Shown: positions 45,660 through 58,029 of the stretch, piece by piece
How the letters are laid out: the number at the start of each line of letters is the position of its first letter
Position numbering within the stretch: position 1 is the stretch's first letter
DNA from: Rhytidiadelphus loreus
Lineage: Eukaryota > Streptophyta > Bryopsida > Hypnales > Hylocomiaceae
NCBI GenBank assembly: GCA_947034895.1
Contig: OX344762.1
Location: 49,083,087-49,147,086, forward strand
Direction of reading: 5' to 3'
DNA length: 64,000 nt
The notes under the pieces: model-generated
Database searches by the model: none
What the model was told of the DNA's origin: nothing
Seen by the model: only the letters and a program-made list of their open reading frames with translations
Translations under genes and position numbers: made by a program

Positions 45660-46089
45660 AATTATCATATACTCACCCATCAGCTCAAGTTCTCCCATCA
45701 GCTACTCCCATCAGGCCATCAAGGACCACAGTAACTGCACATGAGAAATAAGTAACTTGGCTGGGTTTTGGGGAAGGACTGGTGGGGAGGGGCTTCTGTA
45801 TCCCCAACTTTTTGGATGAAGAAGGGGGATAGGGATAGGAATAGGGAACAGGGTGGTGGGGATGCTCTTAAGCGCTCCATCGTCCATATTCAGGACGATG
45901 AACATAGGGCTTGTAGGCACTATTTCATCCAACTACCTTCTCATTCACCCAATTTAACACTTGAATCTTGAAAAGACAACCTTCTGTTATGCCCAATTTC
46001 ATGAAATTTTGATAAATGGTATTACTGTACAAAGATATAAGAAAAAATGTGCCAAATTTTGAAAAAGGATTGAGGTGTTAAGGGGTTAA
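45660..46089. repeat. PIF-like right end and solitary TTAA end
   Basis: Around 45813-45867 the text GGGGGATAGGGATAGG...GTGGGGATGCTC matches the right end of the GAGCATCCCC MITEs and is followed by TTA (45868-45870); no left end is visible. At 46079-46089, AAGGGGTTAA is a TTAA-element right end. No gene is present in this stretch. Confidence 0.45.
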
Positions 46090-46099
46090 TTCGCAAGCC

Positions 46100-46548
46100 T
46101 CCAACTTCAAGTTTGCTTGACGTCGAAGCCACATGATTCTTGGTTATCCTCATCCATTTTCCAGAAGAGAAATCAATTCACATTGGGGCCTGCATTTGAC
46201 AAGCTTTTGTCAACTGGAGACTGACTCTCCCCTTTTACGCAGTCTGCCACGTTGGCCCCGGCGGGAAGAGGTGTCCTCTCAGGAAGGGTGTCCTCTCGGC
46301 AAAGTTAATAATTGCCAATATATTGTTGTCTGCAAGAATGTTTCTACGCTGTCTGTCCCCTGGCCATGCTCGTGCCATACCAGGACAAGTTGTTGTTGGC
46401 GGGTGCATTCCCCCGGGAACAAAAATAAAAGGTATTCGTCCATCCGTCCCGGGAAAGTAGTACTGTATATGTGTAACCCGACGGACCGAGACCATCAGTC
46501 TCGAGCAGTCCGTCCACATTGGTCCAAGGGCAATGGAGTAATTTTTAA
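46100..46548. other. GC-richer low-copy island with strong hairpin
   Basis: Unlike its surroundings, this part is rich in CCGG, CCCGGG and GTCC words. A plus-strand frame of 145 codons (46133-46570) and a minus frame of 134 codons overlap; neither looks like a real protein. The hairpin at 46480-46514 is listed separately. It may be a regulatory region or fragment of a gene. Confidence 0.3.
46480..46514. repeat. Hairpin with 13-bp broken stem
   Basis: GACGGAC-CGAGAC-CATCA-GTCTCG-AGCA-GTCCGTC: both stem parts pair perfectly, with one 4-nt bulge on the right. It lies in a GC-richer island with no supported gene, so I do not call it a terminator. Confidence 0.75.
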
Positions 46549-46549
46549 A

Positions 46550-46674
46550 AGGTATGTTCACACTTGGTGATAAAAATGTTGTTATTGAGGGCCTTCGAAA
46601 TGAATTTAGACCTTCCTTTGGACCAGATTCACATTCCAAACAATACTTCTAACACCAAGTGCGAACCTACCTTT
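46550..46674. mobile_element. Short MITE with 25-bp inverted ends, copy 2
   Basis: Nearly identical to 13208-13337: AAAGGTATGTTCACACTTGG at the left, CCAAGTGCGAACCTACCTT at the right. TA lies on both sides. The high similarity of the two copies suggests recent movement. Confidence 0.75.
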
Positions 46675-46687
46675 ACTGGTGGGGACA

Positions 46688-47975
46688 TAAGTTAGCAACA
46701 CCCATAACCGTCAAATTAAGCAATTCAGCATATTTGGAGACACTTTTTTCTAGAAAAAAATATTTTTTTTAGTATTAGCAACTGAAAATTATGAATTTTC
46801 AAAAAATGAATTAGAATTTTAGGATAAGGCATCTAATTTTTGTGAATTTTCAAAGTAGAACTCACTAGGGCACCCTAAACCACACTCTACTAAAACTGTC
46901 TTGATTGTAGCACCAAAATCTAAAAAAATCAGAGCCTACCAACTACAATTAACCCCTAAAGGACTAGACTGTGTTTTTTGGCTGTATAAAAATTTTGAGC
47001 AGGTACCTACGAGTGGAGATTTTTATATTTGGGGCTGAAATTTTAATAGAATGTGGGGGCAAGGAATATCTTTCATATGCACCAAATTTCATGACATTTG
47101 CAAATACGAGTCAAAAGTTATAGCCTAATATGTTACTTTTTTTCCAGCTGGGCAGTTTGGGCAGATCAGAAAAAAACATTTTTTTCAGAAACAAAATTTT
47201 GGAATTGATTTTCTAGAGTTTTATATACACAAAAAGCTTTGAATCATTCTATTTTAATCAATGAGTCAAAAGTTATGAGGATTTGTTTGTTTGTGGGCAG
47301 TTTTGGATTTCCTACTCTAAAATAAACTTTGAAATCCTTTATCTTACCCAATTTTCAATATTTTTGGACAAAAAAAAATTGTAGAATGTAGATACATTAT
47401 TACAACATTTAGACCATTGGGATTGGAAATTTTCAATTTCATGTTTAAATTGTAAATAATTTAGTATTTTTAATCATTCTCTACTACTACCTACTTACTA
47501 TTTTTTTCCTATATGTTGTGCTATTCCAAATGATCTGAAATTTTTCAAGCATGTGGCCAACTTGTCTAAGAAAACAAATCCAAAGAAGCACCACCATTTA
47601 GGTCATTTTTTCATAGAAATGTGAACTTGTGAAGTGCAGCTGCCCTGCTTTTCGCAGGGTCAAGAAAATGATTTTTGTTAATTTGAATGCATATATCTTG
47701 CAATCCACCCGGTGGAAATGTCTGAAATTTTTACCACATGTTTTTGATACTATATAATACAAAATCCTACGGTTAGATATCTCAGAAAAAGTTTTTTTTT
47801 AAATTTTGGTACTTGTACTAGAAATGACAGTTTTGGAGCATTTTTGGTGAAAGTATAGTGACAGTCCTTTAAGGGTTAAGCATTGGCACAATTTCAAGGT
47901 ACATTTGGAGACACTTTAAGGGAACTCTACTATTGAAGTATGGGTACACTAATGGTTATGGGTGTTGCTACCTTA
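46688..47975. mobile_element. TA-type MITE hosting a TTAA element
   Basis: The left end TAAGTTAGCAACACCCATAA and the right end complement TAAGGTAGCAACACCCATAA are inverted over more than 20 bases with one mismatch. Without the nested 46949-47879 element it would be about 360 bp. Non-coding. Confidence 0.7.
46949..47879. mobile_element. TTAA-bounded element, 931 bp, nested
   Basis: Left end TTAACCCCTAAAGGACTAG; right end complement TTAACCCTTAAAGGACTG. Read from the right it parallels 42322-43253 (CTAACCGTAGGAT, GTGGTAAAAATTTCA). It contains no transposase frame. Confidence 0.75.
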
Positions 47976-49480
47976 TGCAAAATCCAATCAATGCCACATT
48001 CAAAGATTTGTAACCTAGAAAGGTTTACAACGAAGGTAGAACTATTGAGATCTCACCACCCTGATTTGCAATTCCAATAGGAGCACATATTTTTTAGAGG
48101 TGTGCGCTTGTTTCATGAATCAAACCCAAGTGGAATTATAATTTTTCGATTAAAACTGTAATTTTTGTGAATTTTTGAAGTGATCACCTTGAAAATACAA
48201 AATCATCCTATAGACTAGAGTTATAAATGCCCTATCAACAATCTATAACCGCCCTTCTATGAATCCATTAGCACTTAAATATCCAACAATCAAGGGCTGA
48301 TAGAGTAGCCCATGTCCACATTAAAGCCATACTCTAATCAAATTTTATCATAATCTTAAATGGTTTAGGATATTTCTAATACAGATTTTGAATGGAACAA
48401 TTAACAAAATTAGGGCCAAATAGTAGTTAACAAAATTGGAAAGCCTATAATGATGGGCTGATCCACCTTATGTATGTTTCACCAAAAAAAACATTCCAAA
48501 GTCACTAGCATTTCTAGGGTTGGATAGGGATAAATCGACCCCCTCGTTTGTCCTTGAGGGGAAATGCTGAAATTATTTATATACTATGCTTGATCAAATT
48601 TGCAAATTTTGTATTCATATTTGCAATCAGATGCTTCAAATTAGCTATGGAGTAGTGTAGTAGGTAAATTAATCAAGCACAAAATGGGGGGTCTTTTTTG
48701 TTATGTACACTTTTGGAATGACTTCAAACAAATGAGCAAGGAGATTAGTTCATCCATGCCCATTTCTAGTAGTGTTGAAGAAAGTTTTTAGGGAAGTTGT
48801 TGGAGTTGTCATAGTAATTTTCCTCCTCTTTGTAGGAGCCGGGTTTTTTTTCTTCCAAGGGCACCAGTTGCATCCTTTGACTCCTTATCAAAATCTCTTG
48901 GTTCCTTTTTGTTAATATGAAGTTCTCACCGGCCACTTTCCTTTAACTTCAAATTCAGAAAGGCCACTAACAATCCTCTTCTTTCAAAAATATATTGGTT
49001 TTAAAACTAAATTTTATATTTCAATATATTAGGCAGACATGGACAACAAAGCAAGGGTTGGTTGGCCCAATGAACCCTAAAGTGATACCCGCCTTATCCA
49101 AGAACATACACACCTCCAACAATTTGGGTATTAGCCTTCAATTTGAAGTGAAAAGTGGCAAAAATTTGACAATTTCATAAAAGCAATAGCTACATATCCA
49201 CCTTTTATTTTTGCACACTAGTTGGTTGCCGGTCCTACCAATTTTTAGTTCAGTTTTGGATCTTCCATTTCCACACTCCAACTGGTTATTTTCCCAAAGG
49301 CACTAGCTTACAATGAACTAACCAGAGGTTCTCTCTAAGCACTGATTTCTAGTGCAAAGAGCAAAGATAAAAAAAAATTAAAACTATTTTTATGCATAAC
49401 AAACAAAAGGAAATTGCATTAAACTTCTATGAAGATAGGCAAAAATTATTTAAGAAACTTTAAACAAATTATGCTCGATC
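47976..49480. other. AT-rich stretch without gene
   Basis: No coding frame above about 61 codons. An AGGTAGAACTATTGAG word at about 48033 resembles a TA-type MITE end without a partner. The text is otherwise unremarkable. Confidence 0.45.
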
Positions 49481-49489
49481 TCCAAAAAA

Positions 49490-50241
49490 ATTCAAGAAAT
49501 TCAAGAAATTTGGGCATTTTGGGGGCATCTTTTGCTAAACTCATCAACTTTTGACTTTGGCATGTATATAAGTGATAAAATATGGCATAGAATTGTCCAA
49601 AAAAAAGTTTAGTTTTCAAATCACATTCTAAGAGGAGTCAAACTTTGTTAGCTATGTCAAGGCGGTTTCAAGAAAAACATTTTCTTCTAACTTCAAGCCC
49701 TATCATCTTGCAACTTGTGAAGTCAAAATTCTTGAAAATTTTCCCACATATTCCAAATGTTTGTCTCTAACCTTTCACCTTCTGAATTTCAAATAATTTT
49801 TTTTTCTCATTGCACAAGAAATCGTCAAAAAAGGATAGTATATTGCTAATCCACTTGCCTCTTTATATTGCAAGGTAATTTAAAGTAAACTAGATTCCAT
49901 ATTTGGTACTGGAATTTTGCATGAGTGTACTTAATAATATTTAAAACTCAATAGTAGAAAGATGCAAATTCATCAAGAGCAAAAATTTTACTCCAAGAGG
50001 GCTCGAAGTTTGTTGACCATATTTTGCAAGAATGAAACAAACTTTTTTTTATCACTTCAACTTCCATCCACAAGGTCAAATAGGCTGAAATTTTTCCAAC
50101 ACATTGTCATAGTAGCCTACTACACTTTTTTACAATTGAAGTTAAAAAAAAGTATTTATTTTTAATTTTGGGCAATGCACTAAAAAATGGCGGTTTTTGA
50201 CAATTTCTCTTGAAAAACACCCTTGGTCCATTAGGGGTTAA
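49490..50241 (-). repeat. TTAA-element with one clear end, inverted relative of 57081
   Basis: The right end GGTCCATTAGGGGTTAA (50225-50241) belongs to the TTAACCCC family. The interior (ATCAACTTTTGACTTTGGCATGT, CTTCTAACTTCAAGCCCTATC, a CACATATTCCAAATG word) matches 57560-57850 on the other strand. The left end was not found. Confidence 0.5.
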
Positions 50242-50256
50242 ATCTTTGGGGGGTAA

Positions 50257-50445
50257 GATAACTACACCTAATTTTGGCATGTTCTTAAAACTAAGCTCTA
50301 TAGATTCTTGTCTAAAGTTTGCAATATATATCTATATGTGATTAGGATTGATTTTGAGAATCTATATCTTTATCACTTTGAAAATTCATACAATGATCCC
50401 TGAAAGTGTAAAGAAATCTAGAATCTCCTTTTGTGTACCAACAAG
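50257..50445 (+). repeat. Third copy of the 9355/24510 repeat
   Basis: It opens AAGATAACTACACCTAATTTTG and keeps CTATCTTTATCACTTTGAAAA-like and AGAAATCTAGAATC words. It is more diverged than the other two copies. From 50446 to 51052 I see no gene. Confidence 0.5.
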
Positions 50446-51060
50446 TTCCAACAAATACTTGTCAATTCAATAATAGTGACCAATTCTTATTTGGATGATA
50501 TAATGTATCATTACCTTACAGCATCCTTAGTTGAAGGTCAGTTTAGATGCCCTCTACATAAGTTTTGAGGGTTTGGTTGCAAGCCATTGCTTTATTCATC
50601 ATAATGACATTGTGGAAAGTGAAATTGTTGCACCTAAGGTGGTAAAAGGCCAGAGATGGCCACTTGATGTGAGGCATGTTGGAGAGATTTGAAGGATTTT
50701 TTTAATGATTGTGGTAGTAAGGTGAAGGTCTCATCAATCAAGAATTGTAAATCTATTGTGCAAAGGCCTCTTACTAGAAAGTCAAAAAAGAAAATGTAAA
50801 CAATGACCACTTGGTTGGGTTGCTATTTTCATTGCCACCTAAGGCTTGTTGTTCTAAATGTCAATGCCAAGTCTCTAAAGTAGTCTCATAGAGGATGTTT
50901 ATACTATCAAGTTTTAATTGCTATAATTAATTCTTAAGTGCTCAAACTAAAGGTATAATCATTTTTGAAAAAACACAATAAATAATAACAAAAACATTTC
51001 CAACTTGCCTTGATCTATATGGACAAATCAAGCAATTGCAAACCAAAGGTAAAAAAATTC

Positions 51061-51643
51061 CTAGGGGAGGACACTCTCACTACATTTGGGGTACCTACGT
51101 GCGGCGGTGGAAAAAGTAATTCATGTAATTCACCTTGAATAAACTATAATTTCATTCTAAAATTTTGAGCTTTGTTTAACAATGACTAAAGGTTTCTATT
51201 GACAAAAAATTCAATTCCAAATAACATAAGATATATTGTCTAGAAAGGGTTGAAAAATGAACTAAAATGGCATGTTCTCCAACTAAAATATTTATAGAGC
51301 TCACATGAAGATGACTATTGCATCAATATTCAACCAAAATAAACTTTCAATAGAAAGCTATTCTATATAAATTTTTTTTCATTTTTCAAATTTTTTTTCT
51401 TATATAATATAGAGGTGTGAAAGTTATTTTCAGCTTTACAGTGTATCTTTTTTCTTCAAAAATTTATAACTAATTACTATTAGCACAAAAAAATACCAAT
51501 AATTCAAAACATAAACTTATAAAGTAGTAAAATCTATCCATAATTTTTTTTTTGAAAAAGAAATTAAATTTTAAGGTGTATTACTTGTTTTACTTTTTCC
51601 GCCGCACGTAGTTTGCTAAAACATAGGGAGTGTCCTCCCCGGG
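51061..51643. mobile_element. hAT-like foldback MITE with 8-bp duplication
   Basis: AAAAATTC flanks it at 51053-51060 and 51644-51651. Ends are CTAGGGGAGGACACTC and, complement, CCCGGGGAGGACACTC. A second inverted block lies inside: TACGTGCGGCGG at about 51097 and its mate CCGCCGCACGTA at about 51599. The 583-bp interior is AT-rich and non-coding. The 8-bp duplication and C..GGGG ends suggest hAT; an inverted partial copy is at 11840-12275. Confidence 0.75.
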
Positions 51644-51979
51644 AAAAATTCTCCACTCCTATCTATGTTATAGTAAACTCTTCAAATTTACAATTCTTTA
51701 TAAAAAGACTATGTACACTCTCTATAGGTCCAACCTTGGTTATATCCTCAAAACAAATACTTGATCTCTAGAAATATTATTAAGAATGCACTTTGAAAGT
51801 GAAAAAGCATAACCATTGGTATCTACTTTCCTTTCAAGAGATAAATAGTGGCACATGTGAAGTGATGAGATGAACAACCACTGTACCATCGAACCACAAT
51901 GGAGACTTGTAGACCATGAGGCCTAACAACTTGCAAATGGATCCTTCATACAAGATTTGGCATTTGCCTAATAGATACT

Positions 51980-52200
51980 CTAACTCTTTACTCCTCCAAT
52001 ATATAATATCATTGATTCTTGTATATAATTCTTTCTTCTTTTCATAGATATATTACACAAGTATTTTTTAATATTCCCAATAAATAATAATTGAGTGGAG
52101 GTTACTTTCCAAAACATGCATCATTCACTAAGTAGATGATTGAACATTTAGTGGGAAAATAAACCTAAATGCATCTCCTGCTTGTAAATTTATATTTTAA
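51980..52200 (-). repeat. Inverted partner of the 2290-2510 repeat
   Basis: On the minus strand this reads TTCAATCATCTACTTAGTGA, then GTGTAATATATC and ATCAATGATAT, the same order as at 2290-2510. No ends found. Confidence 0.55.
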
Positions 52201-55200
52201 AATAAAATTTCTGTAAATTTATAATGAACTAAATAATAATAATTAAATTAAATGGCTAACCAAATAAATTAAATAATTATATTTTCTTCCAACAACAAAT
52301 ACAACACCAATAGAAATGCTCTAAAAGAAGAACATGGAAACCTTTTACTTTACCCCCTAAAATTCCATGTTAGTTTTTGTCAAAAATATAGCTTGTAAAT
52401 ATCAAATTGTATTCAATTTACAAGTGTAAAATTCTAGTTGTAGGACTATAAGATTTTGAAGTTTTCTTAATGAACATTTTATCCCAAACTATATTATTTT
52501 GTAGATAGAAGAGATTTAAGAGACAACAATGATTAAACAACTTAGGAATTCTTGTTTTTTTCTAAGTTTTCCATTAGCTTGTGCCAAATTGTTGAATGAC
52601 ATGTATGTTAGAAATTCCAACTTTTACTAAGTTTACAAATTCAAAGTTTTGAAATCAATTTGTGGAAACAAATGGTTTTCATTAAATTTGCAATTTCAAA
52701 CTCTTAAAGGGTCACTTGAAACATTTATAGTGAATTCTAAAAGACTAGGCAAATAATAAAATATAGCATACACAATCTCCAAAAAAAAAATGTTTAAAGC
52801 AAAATTAATTAAAATTCATTGGATATATACATATTAACAAAAAATTGAGAAACATGTGCCAAACCAAATCTTTTGTAGAATTGCGACTACACCAATTATA
52901 CGTGCAATCATCACTCCTATATTTGGAATTTAAAAATATAAATGTTATATTGAAAGAAAGCTTACACATTTTTCACTTGAAAAATTATGCAAAAAAAGAA
53001 AAATGTAATTAAGGTACATGTTTCCTCTTTAATAAGAACCAAATATTACTCTCGAACAACCAAAAGATCATATTTTAAAGAGAAAAAAATTGGAAGCAAA
53101 TTGTGGAATAAGCTACTATTGCTGGTGGTTTACTTGGTGTAATAAAAAAAATATATATATTAGTAAAAATAACTCTGTATGTTGTGTGCTTATAAGTACA
53201 ATGCTCATTTTGAAGTGGTTTATCTTCATATTGAAATTCATAAGAATGATGTTACTTTAAAATAATTGGAAAAGAAATTCAAAAAAATTTACAGGTTTAT
53301 TGACCATTATTCAATTAATTAATTGTTGAGATCTAAACAACAAGTGCTACCTCTGAAATGACATTAACTCCTAATGGTCTCACGGGGGTTCTCTTTTAGT
53401 ACACCATATTAATTCCATACACTAAAATGTAGAAAATTTGTAGGCGGAATGTGTCAAAGTTTTGCAAATTGATTTTGATTGATTGAATTTAATGAAAAAA
53501 ATGATGTTGATGAAGTAATGTAAGCACTTCAAGTTGCAAATCTAATGTATGTGACGAAGATTTGCATTGATGCATGTGTTATTTGGTCCGTCCAATGGAT
53601 AAAATAAATTGTCTAAAATTGTTATGCAATCTTTTGAAAATTGGAGAGGTAAATATCATTGTCAGGATATCATGAGTGCACATACATTTTTACAACATAA
53701 CATTTTACAAAGCATGCTCACAATTAAGAGTGTTATTGTTGATGCCATCGCAAAGGGTGACCCAACATATCTCAAGGCACGAAGATTATACACTTGAAGT
53801 GAGGAATGATTGTATGTTGTGATGACAATACTGTGGATTGAACAACGGCAAGAGATGGTGGAGAAGCAATTCTTTTGGCCAATGGTTTCCCTAGCAACAT
53901 AATAAGTGATAACAAACAAAGTACGTTACAAACAATTTACTTATTGTTTACACAACATTTGGCATTTCTTGTAAATCCCACATTACGAAAATACATAAAA
54001 AGGCTTTAGAGGGGCTTACAACGCTAAATCATAATTGATGTCTAAAGTAAGAGAAAATAAAAAAATGGATCAATAAGTTTAGATTAGACATCACACATGA
54101 GTAACATTGCTACCTTCATCACTTCTCTTCATGCAATGAAAACTAAACCATATGCCATAAATTTCATTAGGCATTGCCAAAAAGACTCCACTCCATTATT
54201 GCACCACTGGGGCTAAAAAACATTAAAAAATCTTAAGAAATCAAGAACATTACCATGATTGTCCACAAACACAAACCAATATGTATGGTGTTTCCTTTAT
54301 CCTTTGTATCATGCATCTACCAACCATGCTACATACTACACCATCTTGGACCCTCAAACGTCATCAAGCCATGAACCTATGACATCCAACCATGTATACC
54401 AAGAACACTTTCATATATTGGTGAATATTGCAAAAATACCCCTTGCAAGCAACCATAATTTTGTCAAAAGTATAGACCCTCTTGTAGTTGTATTGAAATT
54501 GTGACATTTGAATAAAACACTTGAGGAACCAAAGTACTTTTGCTAGCTTATCCCGAGACTCACCCTTTGTTGGTAGTGTAGAATAATCAATAAGATGGAT
54601 ACAACAAACAATTGCTTCAAACCTTTGCCAAATTATATTATACTAAAGAAGGTGTAAATGGAAAATTCCTTTGGCAACCAATATAATTGGTGATTAGAAA
54701 CACTCTTTAGACCCATCAAGATCAAAACTCCAAACCAATAGAATAACTTACCTTTGATCAAGGGATACCAATTACAACAATTGTTTTTTTTAGATTTGGA
54801 TACAACTAAACACTCTGACTTGCATACCTACACATCACTCACCTCTAGATTTCATTAGTTGAAAATTATAGCGTCGTACAAAATATAATTGTGGTACTCT
54901 ACAAACAAAATAAACAAAATCCAGAAAATAAGTGATGAGCATTGACAACATGTAAAGCAATGGAAAAACCAAAGTAAGTCTTACCAATTAGTTTCAAGTA
55001 ATATGTATGCTAGCACATCAATTGGCCAAAATCATAAAAAAATACTCATAAGCACAAGACTTTGCACTTCCAATGCCTAGATTAATTGGACATAGGGGTA
55101 GCCAAAAGAAATTGTTGAAGTCATTGTTCAAGTAAGGAACCCCTTTTGCCGTTGTGAATTAACAAACATCTTGTTGAATGTATAGCCAAAGAGGTCTTCC

Positions 55201-55980
55201 CTTGCATCATAAATTCCTAATACGGCTAACAGATTTTCTACAAAGTCATCAAAGTCACATTTAGAAGATATACCATATTCATTGAAAGAGCTTGGAAAGT
55301 CTGCTAGTTCTCCCCTCTAATGTCATCTTCCCTTTTAGAGACAATGATTGAATTGAACTTTTATGGCTAAAATTCACATCAAGGGTAAATAGCAAGAAAT
55401 GGCCAAAATATACTACAAGGCATGGATTGAACATCTTCTTAAAAAAAAATTCACTGATACCAAAATAAGAAAATTTGCAATATACTATTTACTAAAAATG
55501 AACTCAAACAACTATCCCAAAAAAAATTAAATGAAAAAACGTTTTTTTTCCCATCTTGCAAACTTAGGTGTTGTCATCCAAAGGACAAAAGAAACATCCA
55601 TAGCATCCTTCAAGGGTTAAGTTTTTTTTTTTGGAGGGGGGGTCTAAGGACTCTTTTGAGCTATTTGGGTGACATACTTCTAAAATCCATAACCAAATTC
55701 ATGGTCTTTAGAGTTTACATGATTTCATTTGCTACATTCTTGTCTCACAAATGTAAAATTTAAAAAAATTCAAACATTCTATGAATGCAAAAATAACCTA
55801 AAACTAAGCTTGAACCCAAGCCTAAACTTATGCTCTAGCAATGAGATCATGAACTCATCTAACATAAGTTTAATTACCTTAAGCACTTCACTAATAATGA
55901 TATTTAGTGTTCCCACACAAACCGATTTAGAAATGCTATAAGGTTTCACTTTTGATAGAGATTTGGACCAAGAACACAAA
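52200..55980. other. Gene-less AT-rich stretch
   Basis: I find no frame longer than about 85 codons with coding character. The composition between 53600 and 55340 is somewhat less simple and could be decayed retroelement coding DNA, but no motif survives. A T run at about 55622-55633 precedes a G tract. Confidence 0.45.
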
Positions 55981-55984
55981 CATC

Positions 55985-56651
55985 TAAGGTAGAATTGCCT
56001 AATACCACCATCCACCCAATTATATCACCTCCAAGATCCTCCCAATTGCTTCACTGGCCCATCTATTACCACAATCTTTACAACCCTTTATCATGACAGC
56101 AATGCACTTGGAGATCGGACACATCAGCCTAAGCTTAAACAAGGGTTTACTCACAATTTAACAATTCAGTTTTGAAAATAACAGAAAATTTTCTTCATGT
56201 CGGAATGTCTTCATTCCTTTCAGTGCAATTGAATTCTCTTAAACTTTTCTATCTCTGAAAAATATAAGAGTTGACAAATAGCTTCTTTAAAACACCTAGA
56301 TAGCAAATCTGTGTGATAAGGTAGGAGGTCCTAAAATGGAGCAGGTTCTAAAACCAATCAGGCTCTAGAGGTACATTTTGCACTTCTCAATGTACAAGTG
56401 GTGTGCATTTGAGGAGGTGGTCGGTTTTAGAGCCCACAAAAATGCACTTTTCTGCAACTTCAGAAATTCATAACTAATTCTACAAAGCTTCAAAAAATAT
56501 GAAACAACTTGGATTAGATGCCAATTTCTCTTGCCTTTCAAGGAAAATTTACTGAAAAATATTTTAAGAAGTTCTACCTCCCCAAAAGTCAGCTTCAGCT
56601 CTTAGATGAGCGGTTTATGGACCTCCTACCTTAATGGGCAGTTCCACCTTA
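55985..56651. mobile_element. TA-type element hosting 56317-56633
   Basis: Left end TAAGGTAGAATTGCC; right end complement TAAGGTGGAACTGCC. The text up to 56316 parallels 15660-16270. Removing the nested element joins GTGTGATAATGGGCA, which matches the uninterrupted TTGATAATAGGCA at 16271. Confidence 0.7.
56317..56633 (+). mobile_element. Intact TA-type MITE, 317 bp
   Basis: Perfect ends TAAGGTAGGAGGTCC and complement. Other copies: 36134-37272 (interrupted), about 39868-40125 and a fragment at 22095. Non-coding; it serves as the empty-site reference for the insertion at 36251-37066. Confidence 0.8.
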
Positions 56652-57080
56652 GAACATTCAAAGAGTGAATCTCTGTTAACATAGTTGATAAAAAAATATT
56701 CACTGAGACTAAAAATATATAACATTTATGAATCAATTAGTGTGGTTTATACTACATCTTATTATTAGTGTTGCCAATGAGGTACAACATACGTCAAATG
56801 TAAATTTTGTCCTTCAGTTCAGAGTCAGACTTGAGATGGGCATCACAGTGAGAGTCACATAATTAATTCAAGGAAAAACACTTACAAAGTTCTAGAAATT
56901 CAAAAACATGAGAATTGGACGGTGACGCCGCCCTGCAAAAAGGCCTTGTTGTCATTCCCTTGTGGTGTCCCTGCAAAGAAGGTCTGTGACCAGCCACAGG
57001 AGAATCCTGGATTTGAATTGTGGGCTGGCCTTGTGGTCAAAAGAAAATTAAAAGAAAGTGGGAAATTTTTATGTAGTAAC

Positions 57081-57850
57081 TTAACCCGTAAAGAACTGAG
57101 TTTTTTCTTTTTCTTTCAGGGAGACATTGTCAAAAACTGCGGTTTTTGGGTATGTTATTCAAAATTCAAAATTCAAATCTTTTTTTGAAACTTCAACCAT
57201 ACAAAATTGAAGTAAAGTATTTTACCAAAGTGTGGAAAAAAATTTCAGACCATTTGATTGCATAGATTGAAAGATTATAACGTTTGAAGTGAGGATTTTT
57301 TTTTTCATTCTTACAAAATAGGGTTAGTAGACTTTAGGCCCTCTTGGAGAACAATTTTTGCTCTACACAAAGATGAGGATTTGGACCATTCATAAGTATA
57401 CGATGTTAGGTTCACTCGTGAAAATTTTAGAAGCAAATGAGGTGTTTAAGCTTACACTAAATCACCCTGCAATGAAAGGAAGTTAAGTGAATTGCAGGGT
57501 GAATTGACAATATATGAGTCATTTTTTTGTCAATTTCTTGTGCAATGAGGAAAATTTTTATTTGAAATCTAAATAGTGAAAAGTTAGAGACAAACATTTG
57601 AAACATGTGGAAAAAAATAGCAAGAGTTTTGACTTCACAAATTGCAAGATAATAGGACTTGAAGTTAGAAGAAAATATATATATTTTTAAAACCACCCCC
57701 AACATAGCTAATAAAGTTTGACTCCTTTTAGAATGAGATTTGAGGACTAAAATTTGTTTTTTTCTGGACCAATTGTATGCCATATTTTATTAGTTACATA
57801 CATGCCAAATTTCAAAAGTTGATGAGCTTTTTTGCAAAAGATTCTCAAAA
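57081..57850 (+). repeat. TTAA-element with left end only
   Basis: TTAACCCGTAAAGAACTG at 57081 opens text with AAAACTGCGGTTTTTG and ATTGCATAGATTGAAAGATTAT, shared with 63732-64000, and then a section matching 49490-49900 inverted. The right end is not recognisable. The duplicated GCAAAAGATTCTC/AAAAGATTCTC words at about 57835-57858 are local. From 56652 to 57080 nothing is recognised. Confidence 0.5.
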
Positions 57851-58029
57851 GATTCTCAAATTGCCTTGCAAACTATTGCCACAATGTTTCCAAAACTTCA
57901 TTTCATCCGTCGTGCAAAGCCAACGTATACAAAAATTGCATCCTCAAAATTGGCCTCCTTCAATTCAAGCCCCCCAAAATGAAGGAGCTAGGAAACTCAT
58001 AACCTTTTTTCTTGAAAAAAAGGCCACAT

